In this document: positions 23,223-34,636 of the stretch, piece after piece
How the letters are laid out: each line of letters opens with the position of its first letter
Position numbering within the stretch: position 1 is the stretch's first letter
Origin: Lactarius indigo
Lineage: Eukaryota; Basidiomycota; Agaricomycetes; Russulales; Russulaceae
Length of the DNA stretch: 64,000 nt
Direction of reading: 5' to 3'
Assembly (NCBI GenBank): GCA_025766275.1
Contig: JAFKAC010000163.1
Coordinates: forward strand, 1-64,000
Made by a program: the position numbers and the translations under genes
The notes under the pieces: model-generated
The model's database searches: none
Told to the model about the DNA's origin: nothing
Seen by the model: only the letters and a program-made list of their open reading frames with translations

Positions 23223-25129
23223 AGGAAACGATTTAGAGTAGGAGAATGTGATTTCTGCACAAGGAGCGAGATTTTTAAGGAAAGTCGAGGATCGAGGGAT
23301 TGCTTTTGATGTGATGGGAGTGCAAAAAAAAAAAAGGACGGCTAGGGAAAACAATATCAGTGGCACTCTCGGGTAGTGCCAATCTTAGGTGCAAAAAATT
23401 CAGCGCCGAGCAGGATAAAAATGAGAAAGAGGACCAACCGTCGAAGGAAGACGACGAGCAAGCAGAGGACTGCCGTCTTGCGTGAAGAGCCGCGTTGTTG
23501 TCGACGACGTTGACCGATATTTGCCGAGCTTGGACAGACAGACCCTCGACTACTTTCAAACACAGCCTCGGTCTTCCCCGAACAACAATAACAGATCATG
23601 ATCACCGATCGCCGATCAACAACTCATCATCCGAGCCGAGCCACCATCGAAGATCCAACCCATCACCGATTCACCCTCACTCATGATGCGTAGCAGCCAG
23701 CTATCAACAACAGCGCCTCGAATTCCCTCTCATTTCTCTCACAATGGATAAGCCTACCAGCTCAGCGTCTCTACTTGGGGCATTATTTGACGTGTCCATT
23801 GAAGGAGCCGCAACGGCACGACCACGTGGTACCCCTTTACAGTCATTATTCTTGTAATTATCAGGTAACCATGCAGTTCCGAACTGCATTCTCATTCTCG
23901 GTCGGTTGCCACCTTGTCTCGGGTTCCATTCTGGGGCGCGCGCGTGGACAAACAACATCTTCTGAACGGATATGATTCCTGGAGGATGATGCTACTGTAT
24001 TTCGAACATGCTTTGCTTTTGGGCGGTGCCACTCTGGCACAAGGTTACTTTGTGTTCTCGTTTATGTGTGAGCGCCCTGTCGGGTCACTCTAGATTCGCT
24101 CGTCTCGTGGTCACATCTAGACGAGCCTCGGAGCTGGCAACTGCTGTTCCGGCGCGAGGCAACACGACGCCAAGAATTCTCTCCCATTTGAATGATTTAC
24201 TCGGGTGGTCGTGATCTGTACCGTAGAACCGGAAATGGAATGGGGCTTTACCACACCTTCCTCCGAAAGTAGATACAGTCATCCAGATTAGATAGGCATT
24301 GCCGTAAACCACGCGGCTTCTTTGCGGAAATGTATTTGCTATCGAGGGAATTTTGCCTGGAATGGGGGTGGGATTGCGCCCATACAGTTCCGGGTATACG
24401 AGGTCCGGTGGGTTTCTCTACAAGCGCTTATTGTGCGTTAATCCTGTAGCGCATAAGTTACCACCACAATGTTGCCGCTATCCCAGGCCGACGGAGGACC
24501 CCGATTAGCATGCAAACCATGCGCCCGTTCAAACCGTATCCCTCGTCCCTATCATCGGCGCCATGCTTTGATGGGCACGACCCCACGCCTTTGATTGGGG
24601 GTGGAGGTCGCAACCATTTACCTGACCCGTCTTGCACTACCCCACCGTCGCGCCATCCTGGTGGATGGCGTCTCTCAAAGTTTCCAGAAAATGATACGGC
24701 CCTTGGTGGCTGTCATATGTCGTATGTCATAAATCAATCGCGCTTTGTCAATGAACTTTCTTGATGTTCGGTAAAATTCGGTAGTTATTCGGTCGCGTGC
24801 TGGGCTCTGATTAAATTGCTCGTAATTCCAGGTGTGCTCCTCTCCACTGTATCTGCCCACGTGCACACTACGTGCACATTGACGTGCACCGGCCCGGCAC
24901 TGTGCTTGGTTTTCGGGAGACACTGCCCCTGTTCTTGCGGATACAGCAGTATTTTCAGTAGGTGTCTTCAATACACACAACATTTGCAGAGAAAAGGTAT
25001 TTACCGTAGCACAAGGCTCCATAGAACCATTTTCGTGAGCTGTCCCGTGACGCGTGACACTGCAGTATCGACAATTTGGGTGTGATTCTCCATCTCGTAC
25101 CCCTCACTTAACTGGTGTTACAAAATTCT
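23223..25129. other. Intergenic, nothing supported
   Basis: 1.9 kb with no recognisable gene. It contains the upstream region of the NPF membrane protein (a possible missing first exon lies in 23.3-23.6 kb) and otherwise unique, non-coding-looking sequence. Confidence 0.45.
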
Positions 25130-25320
25130 CCTTTCAGAGTTCCTCACTCCTTTACTTCACTTCTGTACGATGATCGCTTCTATCTTCGATCTGACACTGT
25201 TGAAGAAGCCTTTCGTGGTCCTCGTTGGTTTCCAACCCAGTGCTCTGCCCCTCTCCGCCTTGCAGCGTGAATTACTGCCTAGCCAGACTCCCTGAGACAT
25301 ACATTGTGGTATCAGGTTCA
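25130..25320 (+). repeat. Duplicated segment, copy 1 (partner at 27895-28088)
   Basis: About 190 bp closely match 27895-28088, including GGTTTCCAACCCAGTGCTCTG and the run up to the epimerase stop codon. In one plus-strand frame both copies can be read as F-x-L-R-S-D-T ... W-F-P-T-Q-C-S-A-P-L-R-L-A-A, and several differences between copies are synonymous in that frame. Copy 1 then meets a stop. It may be the decayed tail of a gene carried along by the local duplication. Confidence 0.6.
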
Positions 25321-25324
25321 CCAG

Positions 25325-26258
25325 TTATTCAGATGATAAGACGAATATAATCACCCCGAAGTACTTCTGTGCCTCCTCAGCAGTAAATGTTGTCGGTTCT
25401 GGGCTCTTTCCCTTGCCCAGGTCGTATAAAGCTTGCGAGTATGCCTTTGCTAGGTCGTACAACTTATATTCAAATAATTCTGCCTCTGGACTGGAGTTAA
25501 GGAAACTGCGATACCTTAGAGACAACCACTCACGTTCATGCATCTCCACGTTTGGCCAAATATTCTTTCCCTCGCCGATCACTCCTCCTTGCCCCCTGTC
25601 CAAGCTAGCCTTCATTGCAAATGGAACCTGAATGGAGTGTGGTTGGGAGATACCGAGATTGAAAAGGTTTCCAGTGGCGATTCCATAAATGGTTGAAGGC
25701 AAAACTATGTACGTGCGTACAAACTTGCGTCGCATTTCGCGTAATTCAACCCTATCTCCATGATATATTAGTCGGAAGCGAGACTGACCTTCCTTATCTG
25801 CAGCAACGACTTCCAGGTCAACCAATCGGTGGAATGCCGTATCGGGAAGAGATTCGATTTGTTCAGGATCGGTGTCGTCATAAATTATGTCCGTGTCATG
25901 TAGGCCAGCAGCGTTATCCCCCAACACACCTGAGAATTTCAACCCCACTTTTAGTGTCGTTCTCTGTGACAATGATAGAATGTATCACCTGTTCCTGGCT
26001 GTGGAGCAAGGAATCAGCATCCAAGAAAAATGAAATACGTATACTCGACATGCGGTGTGGATGTAAACAGGGACCTTGCCAGTCTTGTCGTAGCGCGCTT
26101 TCAGCCCATGAAGAAGGGCCTTAGAAGCCTTATGATCATCCGCGTCTGCCTAAACCGTGGGTCCAGCATTGAAGAGGAAACCAGAGACAACGTTATTACG
26201 GTGTGTATAATGACGTCTGATGCAGAAGCTAACTCGGTGAGTTTGTCGAGATCAGACA
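25325..26258 (-). pseudogene. Truncated copy A of NAD(P)-binding epimerase/NmrA-like gene
   Basis: This is a clear paralogue of the intact gene at 28089-29339, in the same order and orientation from its stop back to the middle of exon 2. It lacks the first exon and most of exon 2, so the Rossmann GxxGxxG is missing; similarity stops abruptly at about 26258. It also lacks 81 nt near the 3' end (27 codons between AEL and EYKLYD), an in-frame loss. The acceptor of the intron at about 25730-25800 is mutated, but the former intron is open and in frame. The 215-codon open frame (25325-25972) is therefore misleading. No promoter or start is left. I call it a pseudogene. Confidence 0.8.
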
Positions 26259-26679
26259 CATGCAATTGGTTATGGCCGGTCTAAGCCGGAGCGACGAAGG
26301 AGCGGTGGCGTAGAGCACAGTCTTTGAGTGAACGAACGAGGCGGCACGTGCTCATTTCGTGCTGCCGCCTGTCTACCCAAGCTCTCGACTGGTTCAAGAA
26401 TAATCGTCTGCCTACCACACCCAATAAGTGCCAGGATCGGTAATGAGGCTCCATGTCTTCCTACCTTCGTCAGCTTACTCGGGCCGCTTCAGGAGGGTCC
26501 CACCTGCCCGTCGCGATTTCGCCGAGGAAACGCAAACGCCTCGTCCCCAATCGGGAAGCTCTTTGTACTTCCGCCCGCTCTCTATGCAGTCTGCCAGCCT
26601 TAAGCCACTTCCCGGCACCATGAGCTAGTGTTCTTCCCTCTTGGCGCTATACCGAACCTAATACGGAGAGCAAGGCAGT

Positions 26680-27960
26680 GACTCGCAAAAAAGCCCTTGA
26701 AAAAGCCTGGCCTGGAAAGATATCGCTGACTCAGCTTAAAGATTAGGTGAGGGGCGAAGCATTGGTTGCTGGATTGTCGATCATCAATCGTCCTGCTCTG
26801 GTGTTCGTGCAACTGGGTGAGGTATCTGCTTCGACCCCGGCCCGAACAGATCATGGAGCCATTGGGGCCATGATGACGTGACCCGTTATCACAACATAAC
26901 CTTCATAGGAAAACTAGTGAGGACCACGGCCCACGTTGCTTTTCGGTAAGAGCTGCGCAGCAAGAGGAACGGATTAACCCCAAGGTACTTCTATTCGCCT
27001 TCGGCGGTAGGTGGCTCGGATATCACAGCATCAATGTTGGGCTCTTTCCGAGGTCATGTGAAGACGCTTCGTCTTTATGTAGTATCTTTCACATGGGGTG
27101 GACAATACCTCAGTAGTAACCTGGAGAGGGTCAGATGCTTGATCAGTCGTTTCACTTAGTATAGATTCGCGAAGGGGCCAGTCGCACCGGCAGGGGGCCC
27201 AGCGGCCAGGGCAGCCTGGGAGATCCAAGAATTTGATGTCATCACTCACGGCCTGAGAAAACCTTTACATTCCTTCATACTGTATATGTGCAGTGTGCGC
27301 AAGGTGGAGCAGCGCCAAGAATCTTGATCAAGTTGCTGACACCTTTCACACGGAGAGATGGTGTCGACGTTGAGACTGAAGCTTCGGTTGGCCTTTGCAA
27401 TACCGTTGTTCGCCCTCGCTACATCTTTGTTTCGGATTTAACAACACCAGACCCTACAGATTCGCCTCACGTTCTGGTGGATATGGGTATAGAGCTTGAG
27501 GACAACCGGGGTTTATTGGGCTGGCTTAGCCTGGCTAGGAGATGCGGGAGAACGTGCCCCAAACGCGGTAGCAGCGGAGCTCAAAACCCCAACGCTCGAG
27601 GTTGAGATAAGGCCGGGTGACGCTGTCGATGGCTACATTGTGGTCGCCGAATCACCAATCTGGTGGCTTCATGCCATAGCACAACAACCGTGATACAGCA
27701 TAAATAGCTGCACCCGGTCATTCAGTAGAATATCGGGACTAGTTTCGCCGACGGGAAAGGCGAGCGTGCTCACTCATTAAAAGGAACCAGGCAGGTTTAC
27801 AAACCATGGTACTGCAGTGCACTACTCCATAGTTAATGTGAATTGTATAGGTTTGAGTTACTCAAGGCTCTGGCTGACAATACTCGTGTTACAATATCCT
27901 CCCGTTGGGTCCCTACTCCTTCACTTCTGTGCGATGATTACTTCCACCTCCGGTCGGACA
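26680..27960. repeat. Segmental duplication block 1, with degenerate epimerase start (copy A')
   Basis: This stretch aligns along its length with 32165-34345. Shared landmarks: GATATCGCTGACTCAGCT near 26710 and 32203, ATCTGCTTCGACCCCGGCCC near 26827 and 32302, AGATTCGCGAA near 27164, TTTCACACGGAGAGA near 27342, GATTCGCCT near 27459 and TTTGAGTTACT near 27852. In the minus direction it keeps remnants of the epimerase 5' end (GATG-like loop, AGATTCGCGAA region) and a decayed TATA at about 27281. No open gene remains. Confidence 0.7.
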
Positions 27961-28088
27961 CTTTCGATGAAATCTTTGGTGGTCTTCAATGGTTTCCAAC
28001 CCAGTGCTCTGCTCCTCTTCGCCTTGCAGCGTGCATTACTGCCGAGCCAGACTCCCTGAGACATACATTGTGGCATTAGCTTCACCAG
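27895..28088 (+). repeat. Duplicated segment, copy 2 (partner at 25130-25320)
   Basis: Matches 25130-25320. Here the plus-strand frame stays open to a stop at about 28077 and reads SLLCDDYFHLRSDTFDEIF then WFPTQCSAPLRLAAC. It ends right at the 3' end of the intact epimerase gene on the opposite strand. No domain recognised. Confidence 0.55.
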
Positions 28089-29339
28089 TTATTCAGACGA
28101 TAAGGAAAATGTAATCACCCCGAAATACTTCTGTGCCTCCTCGGCAGTAAATGGCGTCGGTTCTGGACTCTTTCCCTTGCCCAGGTCATATAAAGCTTGC
28201 GAGTATGCTTTTGCCAGGTCGTACAACTTATATTCATCGCTAGCACCGAAGTAGTATCCCTCGCGACCATGCGGCGTGTTTGGGTTGGACAAAGCGGCGT
28301 CGAGAATGATTTGGTATAATTCTGCCTCTGGACTGGAGTTGAGAAAACGGTGATACATTAGAGAGACAGTGACTCACGTTCGTGAACCTCCACGTTCGGC
28401 CAAATATTCTTTCCCTCGCCGATCATTCCTCCTTGCCCCCTGTCCAGGCTAGCCTTGATCGCGGTAGGAACTTGTTGGGAGTAAGCATGGGAAATGCCGA
28501 GATCGAAAAGGTTTCCAGTGGCGATTCCATAAATGGTTGAAGGCAAAACTATGTACGTGCGTACATAACCTGCGTCGTATTTCGCGTAATTCAGCCCTAT
28601 CTCTATGATATCAGTCAGAAGTGAGACTGACCTTCCCTGTCTGCAGCGACGACTTCTCGGTCAACCAATCGGTGGATAGCCGTATCGGGAAGAGACTCGA
28701 TTTGTTCGGGATCGGTGTCGTCATAAATTATGTCCGTGTCGCGTAGACCAGCAGCGTTATCCATTAACACACCTGAGAATTTCAACCCCGACGTCTAGTA
28801 TCGTTCTCTGTGAAAAATGATAGAAGGCATCACCTGTTCCTGACTGTTGAGACGAGAGTCAGCGTCCATGAGAAAAATAACGTGTATATTCGACACACAG
28901 TGTGGATGTAAACAGGTATCCCGCCAGTCTTGTCATAGCGCGCTTTCAACCCATGAAGAAGGGCTTTAGCAGCCTTTTGATCATCCGCGTCTGCCTATAC
29001 ACAGGGTTCAGCATGGAACGGGAGACCGGAGACGACGAAAACACTATTACAGTGTGTATTATGACGTCTGATGCGACGGCAAGCTCAGTGAGTTTGTCGA
29101 GATCAGATAAAGATGCAACAGCAGTATTGATGCCAAGCGTATTCAACAATTTGGCTTTGTCGGCACTACGAACGAGTGCGGTAATTTCAAATGTATCTCT
29201 CTTGGGATGAACGAGTAAACGCTGGAGGACTGAGCCTCCGATATAACCTGAAGGGCGCTCCGTTCAGCGTGGATCCCAAATAGAGTACTAGTAGAATACC
29301 TGTGGCGCCGGTGATAAAGATGTAAGTTTTGGGTGTCAT
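28089..29339 (-). CDS. NAD(P)-binding epimerase/NmrA-like protein, intact copy B
   Basis: An extended-SDR/NmrA-type Rossmann protein. Seven exons (29339-29300, 29247-29051, 28994-28899, 28843-28834, 28772-28632, 28569-28378, 28327-28089) give 304 aa with correct phases. The N-terminus MTPKTYIFITGATGYIGG holds the dinucleotide motif G11-x-x-G14-x-x-G17; then ITALVRSADKAKLL, YIHTSGTG, YVRTYIVLPSTIYGIATG, a GKNIWPNVEVHE segment and HGREGYYFG. The canonical Y-x-x-x-K of catalytic SDRs is not evident, so it may be a redox sensor or an atypical reductase. Exon 4 is a 10-nt micro-exon. A good TATA box lies 45-54 bp upstream. Decayed relatives lie on both sides. Substrate unknown. Confidence 0.85.
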
Positions 29340-29383
29340 TGTTGGAGCTTGAGAGAACCTGCATACTGTAGCATGAAATAACC

Positions 29384-29393
29384 CCTTTATATA
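29384..29393 (-). promoter_or_regulatory. TATA box of epimerase copy B
   Basis: TATATAAAGG on the minus strand, about 45 bp upstream of the ATG. Equivalent sequences remain in the decayed copies (TATATAAGGG at about 33479-33488; a weaker TATA near 27281), each followed by a similar flank, which shows that the promoters were duplicated with the genes. Confidence 0.6.
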
Positions 29394-30061
29394 TGTGCGA
29401 CGTCAGTTAGGTTCTGGCGCAATGTGGCTGCCAGTGCTGCCAGTGAAAGTTGCTGACTGTAATGAGACCGCCGCAAGATCAGTGTTAGTGTCAGCATTAG
29501 ATTAGTCAGGAATCAGCGTTGTCAGCTCCGAGTCGGATTCTTGCGTCATCGTGACGGTCATAGACTTAGGAAGCACTAGACACTCGCAAAACGCGGTCAA
29601 TATGAAGGTTGGCCCCTCTGAGGCGGAGTAAGGAACAAGCAGAGGCATGCAGCATCTGGTACATAGTCCTCTCACTTTGGGAAAGTGACCCACTGTTCAT
29701 GAGGAGATAGTGATTAGAACAGTGACGAGCCTAGGGTACGATGTCGTTCCGTGAGTTGAGCAGACGAGGCGCACTGACGGCCACCACCTTTCTGTCAATT
29801 TTCAAGACTGGTCGTTCTTTCGCCCGCCGCGGCCAGCCACACTCAGTAATCGGATATCGATTGATGACTATTTACACGCTCATCATCTCACTCCGGCCCG
29901 CCCACTGCCGTGGCACCCATCGTGACCTCTGTTTAGCTTTAGGTTTGACAAAGGTGTGATTGAACAGGGCATCTTGCCTTTGGCTGCGACTGCCAGCGCC
30001 GCAAAATGCGACTAACTCGGTCAAGAATGAGACTCACGCTTATGTTGCGTTCACTCCAATC

Positions 30062-31885
30062 ATGTCCTCCGCCATCGATGGCTCAGGCTCCGCGCTTGAG
30101 ATTCTCTTCGCAGTTCTGTCCTATGCTCTGACACAGGCAAAGTCTGTTTTTTTATAAGATACCTGGGTCCCATATCATCGCCCGCTATATCAAGTCTTCC
30201 TACCAGAACGACCCTGGTCTCGCGGTCCTCGAAATACTCTTGGCCATCTTCCCCATTCACACCCCCCTTCGGTCCCGTACCCGAGCAGACAGCGGCGAAG
30301 AGCACTTTATTAACTTTTCAGAAGAGGTTGGTCTCTCTGAGTCACTCCGCTGGCCCACACTCACCCACATTCGACGCGACAGGAGGTCGACGAACTCGTG
30401 GATGAATGGATCCCAGAACCCCTAATTGCCCCACTCACTCCAGAAGAAGAATCCGATCTCGCGTCAGTGCCCGTAGTCTCTGGTGCAAATGGGCCTAGGC
30501 CGAAACTCGCCAACACGGGCAAGCAGGTTCTTAATCTTGCTAGCTACAACTTCACGGGCCTCGCCGGCAACGAAAATATCAAAGTGCGTGCGATAGAGGC
30601 TCTCCGAAAATATGGCGTCGGTTGCTGTGGCCCTCCTGGGTTCTACGGTACTGCTGGTGCGTCAGTGCTGTCGATGCGCGTTTGCTGTGACGAACGGCTT
30701 AGATTTGCAGATGTCCACGTGGATCTTGAGCGAGATATAGCGGACTTCCTCGGTACAGAGACCTCGATTCTCAACTCACAGGGTTTCTCGACAATACCTT
30801 CCGTGATCTCTGCGTTCGCAAAGCATGGCGACATCATCGTTTCCGACCGGGGCATTAATTTTGCTATCCAGAAGGGCTTGCAGATTTCGCGTTCCACGGT
30901 TCGCTGGTTCGATCATAATGACCTGAAGAGCCTCGAAGACGTGCTCCTGGGCGTCGAAATGGATCGTCAGAAACGTCGTGGACCGCTTACAAGACGATTC
31001 ATTGTCACCGAGGGCATCTTTGAGAGGGATGGTGCCATGGTCGATCTACCAAAACTCGTAAGTTATGCATGATTAGCAGTACCGTCTCATTCTGACTTGT
31101 TGAACAGATCGAGCTGAAACACAAGTACAAGTATCGTCTTATTCTCGATGAGAGCATCTCCTTTGGCACCGTGGGACGAACTGGACGCGGTCTCACGGAA
31201 CTCTATAACGTCCCAGTATGCGTATCCTTTGTTTCGCTTGTTGTGCCTACTCAACTCAACCGCTCAGGCCACGCAAATAGACATGATCATCGGATCGGTC
31301 GCCAACAGCCTCAACTCGTCAGGTGGATTCTGCGCAGGCTCGCGTATCATCGTGGATCACCAGCGCAGCAACGGCACATCCTTCGTCTTCTCCGCAGCGA
31401 TCCCGGCGCTCCAAGCGGTCTCCGCTTCGGAGGGGATCAACATCTTGCGAAACACGCCATCGATCCTGAGCACCCTGCAGGAGAACGTGCGCGCAATCCG
31501 GGCCGTTCTTGACCGGGTCGAGGCCATCACGATCCCCTCGCATGCTGCATCGCCGATCATCCACATCCACCTGCGTTCTGCGGCGACGCTTTCTGCATCC
31601 ACGTCTGCGTCTGCGAAGTCACCGAACCCTGCGACCCCCGCGTCGCGCGATGGGCCTTCGTTTGACATAGCGGGTGAGGAGCGCCTGCTGCAGGACATCG
31701 TGGATGAGGCGCTCGCGCAGGGCGTGTGGACTACGCGGGCTCGGCGGCTGCGCGGGCAGGAGCTCGTTGAGGCGCGTCCGAGCATCCGGCTCGCTGTCAC
31801 GGCTGCGCTGTCGCGCAAGGAGTGCGAGCGCGCCGCTGGCGTCATCAAGGCCGCCGTCGTGAAGGTGCTCACGAAGCACAAATGA
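30062..31885 (+). CDS. LCB1: Serine palmitoyltransferase subunit 1 (LCB1), one frameshift in exon 1
   Basis: Lcb1 is the non-catalytic subunit of the ER enzyme that condenses serine and palmitoyl-CoA, the first step of sphingolipid synthesis. Four exons: 30062-30326, 30383-31057, 31108-31215, 31268-31885. The N-terminal membrane part leads to SVF, then [20 protein letters not shown], but a run of seven T (30147-30153) shifts the frame; six would restore it, giving about 554 aa. Afterwards everything is intact: [37 protein letters not shown] (the Cys mutated in human HSAN1 is present), [46 protein letters not shown] and [12 protein letters not shown], where the PLP lysine is absent as expected for Lcb1. 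Because the rest is well conserved, a sequencing error is likely. Confidence 0.92.
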
Positions 31886-32164
31886 GCTCGCCTGTTACTG
31901 ATCCGGAGCTCTCCTGACATGCTATTGCCTTAGTTTTCCCCACTCTTTACACCTTACATCACCTACACTCAGGTACAATGCCATAGTATCTCTATGTCAG
32001 TCATACAGTTAAGCATAGGCGCCGGTCTCCACCAAGTCTTCATTCCGTTTTACGCAAAATACCATAGTATGCACTCTCAAGTACTGGTGTATTAGTAGAG
32101 TCACTCCCCTTCCTATGTGCGTGATGGAATACCTCTCACACTTGTGTGACTTTAGCTGGTCCAC

Positions 32165-33470
32165 ATGATTTTTCAAGAAGCCTGGAACCTTGCCTGGAAC
32201 GATATCGCTGACTCAGCTCAAAGATGGCGCTGAAGGCGAAGCTTTGGTTGGTTGCCGAATCACTGATCGTCCTGTACAGTTCGTGCAATTGGATATATGT
32301 ATCTGCTTCGACCCCGGCCCGAACAGGCAGATCATAGATCCGTTGGGACTACGATGATGTGGCCCGTGATCACAATGTAACTTTCACAGGCAACTGGCGA
32401 GGAATCACGTTGGTCTTTTCGGATAATAGAGCTAAGTAGCAAGAGGTACTTCTATTCGTCTTCGGCGCTAGGTGATAGCATCAGTTCTGAGTTCTTTCCC
32501 ACGTCGTATAACACCTGCGAGTACGCTTTTGTCATTGGCCTTCATGTAGTATCATTCATACGCGGGGGAGCTTGAAGTCTGTCAAAAGCGGCATTGAAAT
32601 CAACTCCATCTCTGCACTGGAGTTGAGAAAATACCGACATTTAATTGGATCGGGCTGTTGGATAGTAAAAGGATAAAGGATCTATAAGCTTTCCAGTAGC
32701 GATCCCACATATGGGGCCACAGCATGTCTCGCATTTGCGAAATCGGAGGGGTTGTCGTCGTCACCGTCGTCGTCGTCGACGCTTCCTCTCAATTCCAGTC
32801 GGAAACATATCGACCCGCGGCGGCAATCTCCAAGTTGACGGTTCAATGAAGAGCCGTATCAGAGCGACTCGATTGTTCAGGATTTGGTGTCGACGTAAAT
32901 CCAATCTGGGTCTCACGTGCCAGTGGCACCATCAAAGAGCACGCCCAAAGAGTTTCAGCGCCCGCTTCCAGTATCGTTTGTTGTGGGAAATGACGGAAGG
33001 CCGTCACCTAGCCCTGACCGCGGAAAACAAAGTCAGCGACCGTGAGACAAGGAACACTGCGCTGGACACGTCGCGGTGTGAATACCAGTATAAATGGGGA
33101 CCTTGCCTTGCCGGAAAACATTTCCATCTCACGAAGAAGGGCTTTATGTCATCCGCATTTACCTATACAGTGGGTTCAGCACAATGTTGGAGACCAGGAG
33201 AAACGGGAGCCTGATTATGGTGTGGATAACGACGAGCTAAGCGAGTTTGTCGAGATTGGACAAGGGTGTAATAGCAATGTTGACATTGGTGGCCTTGTCG
33301 ATATGTGAACAGGTGTGGTGACTTCAAACGTAGCCCTTTTGGGAGGGTGAAGTAGACGCTGGACAGAACCTCCGATACAACCTGGAGAGGGCAGATGTTC
33401 CGTTGAGCATAGATTCGCGAAAGCGCCAGTTGCACCGGTGATGTCATCACGGAACATGAAAAACCTTTCG
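32165..33470 (-). pseudogene. Decayed epimerase copy C within duplication block 2
   Basis: Minus-strand remnants of the epimerase gene: near 33,450 a loop ITGATG and, after a decayed intron, GGSVQRLLHPPKRATFEV, matching the start of copy B with frameshifts between. Farther along, only short islands such as the CTGGAGTTGAGAAAA region (about 32,620) and the TACGCTTTTG region (32,520) are recognisable. No continuous frame survives. Its TATA element is still visible at 33479-33488. Confidence 0.7.
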
Positions 33471-34345
33471 TCCCGATTCCCTTATATATGCGCAGTCATG
33501 CACAGGTTGGAGCGGCGCCGAGGATCACGATCAAGTTACCGATTCTTTTCACACGGAGAGACGACGTCAGCATAGAGCTAGTCAAAAATGGGAGTCTCCA
33601 GTCGGCCTTTGCAACACCGTTGTTCGCGCACCTGCTGCATTTTCGTCTCGGTTTTACACAATGCCGGTCCCTATGGATTCGCCTGCTCACGTTCTGGCGG
33701 TATGGATAAGAGTGATTGAGGAGATAAGGTGGGTTCATCGGGCTGGTTGGGAGATGCGCGAGAACATGTCCTAAACGCGGTGGCAGTGGAGCCCAAACAC
33801 CAGCGCTCGTGCGAGAAGGCCGGGTGGCGCTATCGGGGGGTGTATTGCAGTGGTTACCGGATCATCAATCTGTGCGACGGGAAAGCATTCAGCAACTCGA
33901 ACAGGCAAGACGGGCGCAGTAGCAGTAGGTCTATAGCTGTACATTAGACCGATAATTCTATCTAGTTGGGCTTCTTGGTCGAACCAAGGAAGAGGTCCGG
34001 TGACGGTGCGGGTGGATCGGGGAATTCACAACTTTCACAGCACGCGGTAATTCACCGGCAGTCATCACACTGCATCAATCGGTCAACCTGGTCAAGAATG
34101 GTCGAAGAATTACACTTACAAATACGATAACACAGACGTGGTACTGCATGAAGAGCCACACCCGGCCATTTCTACACCATGATCGGGACTATATTTCGCC
34201 GGTGGGAAGGGGCGAGCGCTCACTGGCCCTAGTAACTCATTTAAAAGAAAACGAATTCATTAGTCATGGTGGTGCACTACTCCATGCTTACTGTGGGTTT
34301 TATTGGTTTGAGTTACTAAAGACTCGGACTGACGATGTTAGGTTC
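33471..34345. repeat. Segmental duplication block 2, upstream part
   Basis: Continues the match to block 1 (27290-27960): GGTTGGAGCGGCGCCGAGGATC against the same region near 27300, TTTCACACGGAGAGA, GATTCGCCTGCTCACGTTCTGG, and TTTGAGTTACTAAAGACTCGG against TTTGAGTTACTCAAGGCTC. Block 2 is longer because of insertions. No gene supported. Confidence 0.65.
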
Positions 34346-34636
34346 AGGTTGAACGTTGAACGTCACACACAGGTGCCCGTCCAGTGCACAGGAAACCAGA
34401 ATCTGTCGCTTACGAGAGACAAATCCTCCGTGACATCGCCATCGTGTCTGTAAGTCAATATGTCTAATGGATCAGTTCTAATTTCTTCCACCTCGACCCT
34501 CACTACAAGACATTGATTCCTTTTCTTCCGTATCGTGACAGTCCTCACTTTTTTTGATCTCGCCTCTTTGATCCCGCCTCATTTCGCTGACTAGAAGTTT
34601 GTCTTAACCTCAAGATCGAACGTTGCGCAGTCAGAA

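Noticed and set aside
22592..23260. 222-codon minus ORF overlapping the NPF membrane gene
   Set aside because: Frame shadow of the real 420-codon frame; it lacks the membrane helix and shows no domain.
26336..26375. GC-rich inverted repeat AGGCGGC...GCCGCCT as a terminator
   Set aside because: Arms are short, no gene ends there, and intrinsic terminators are not expected in fungal nuclear DNA.
31357..31920. 187-codon minus ORF
   Set aside because: Antisense shadow of the GC-rich last LCB1 exon.
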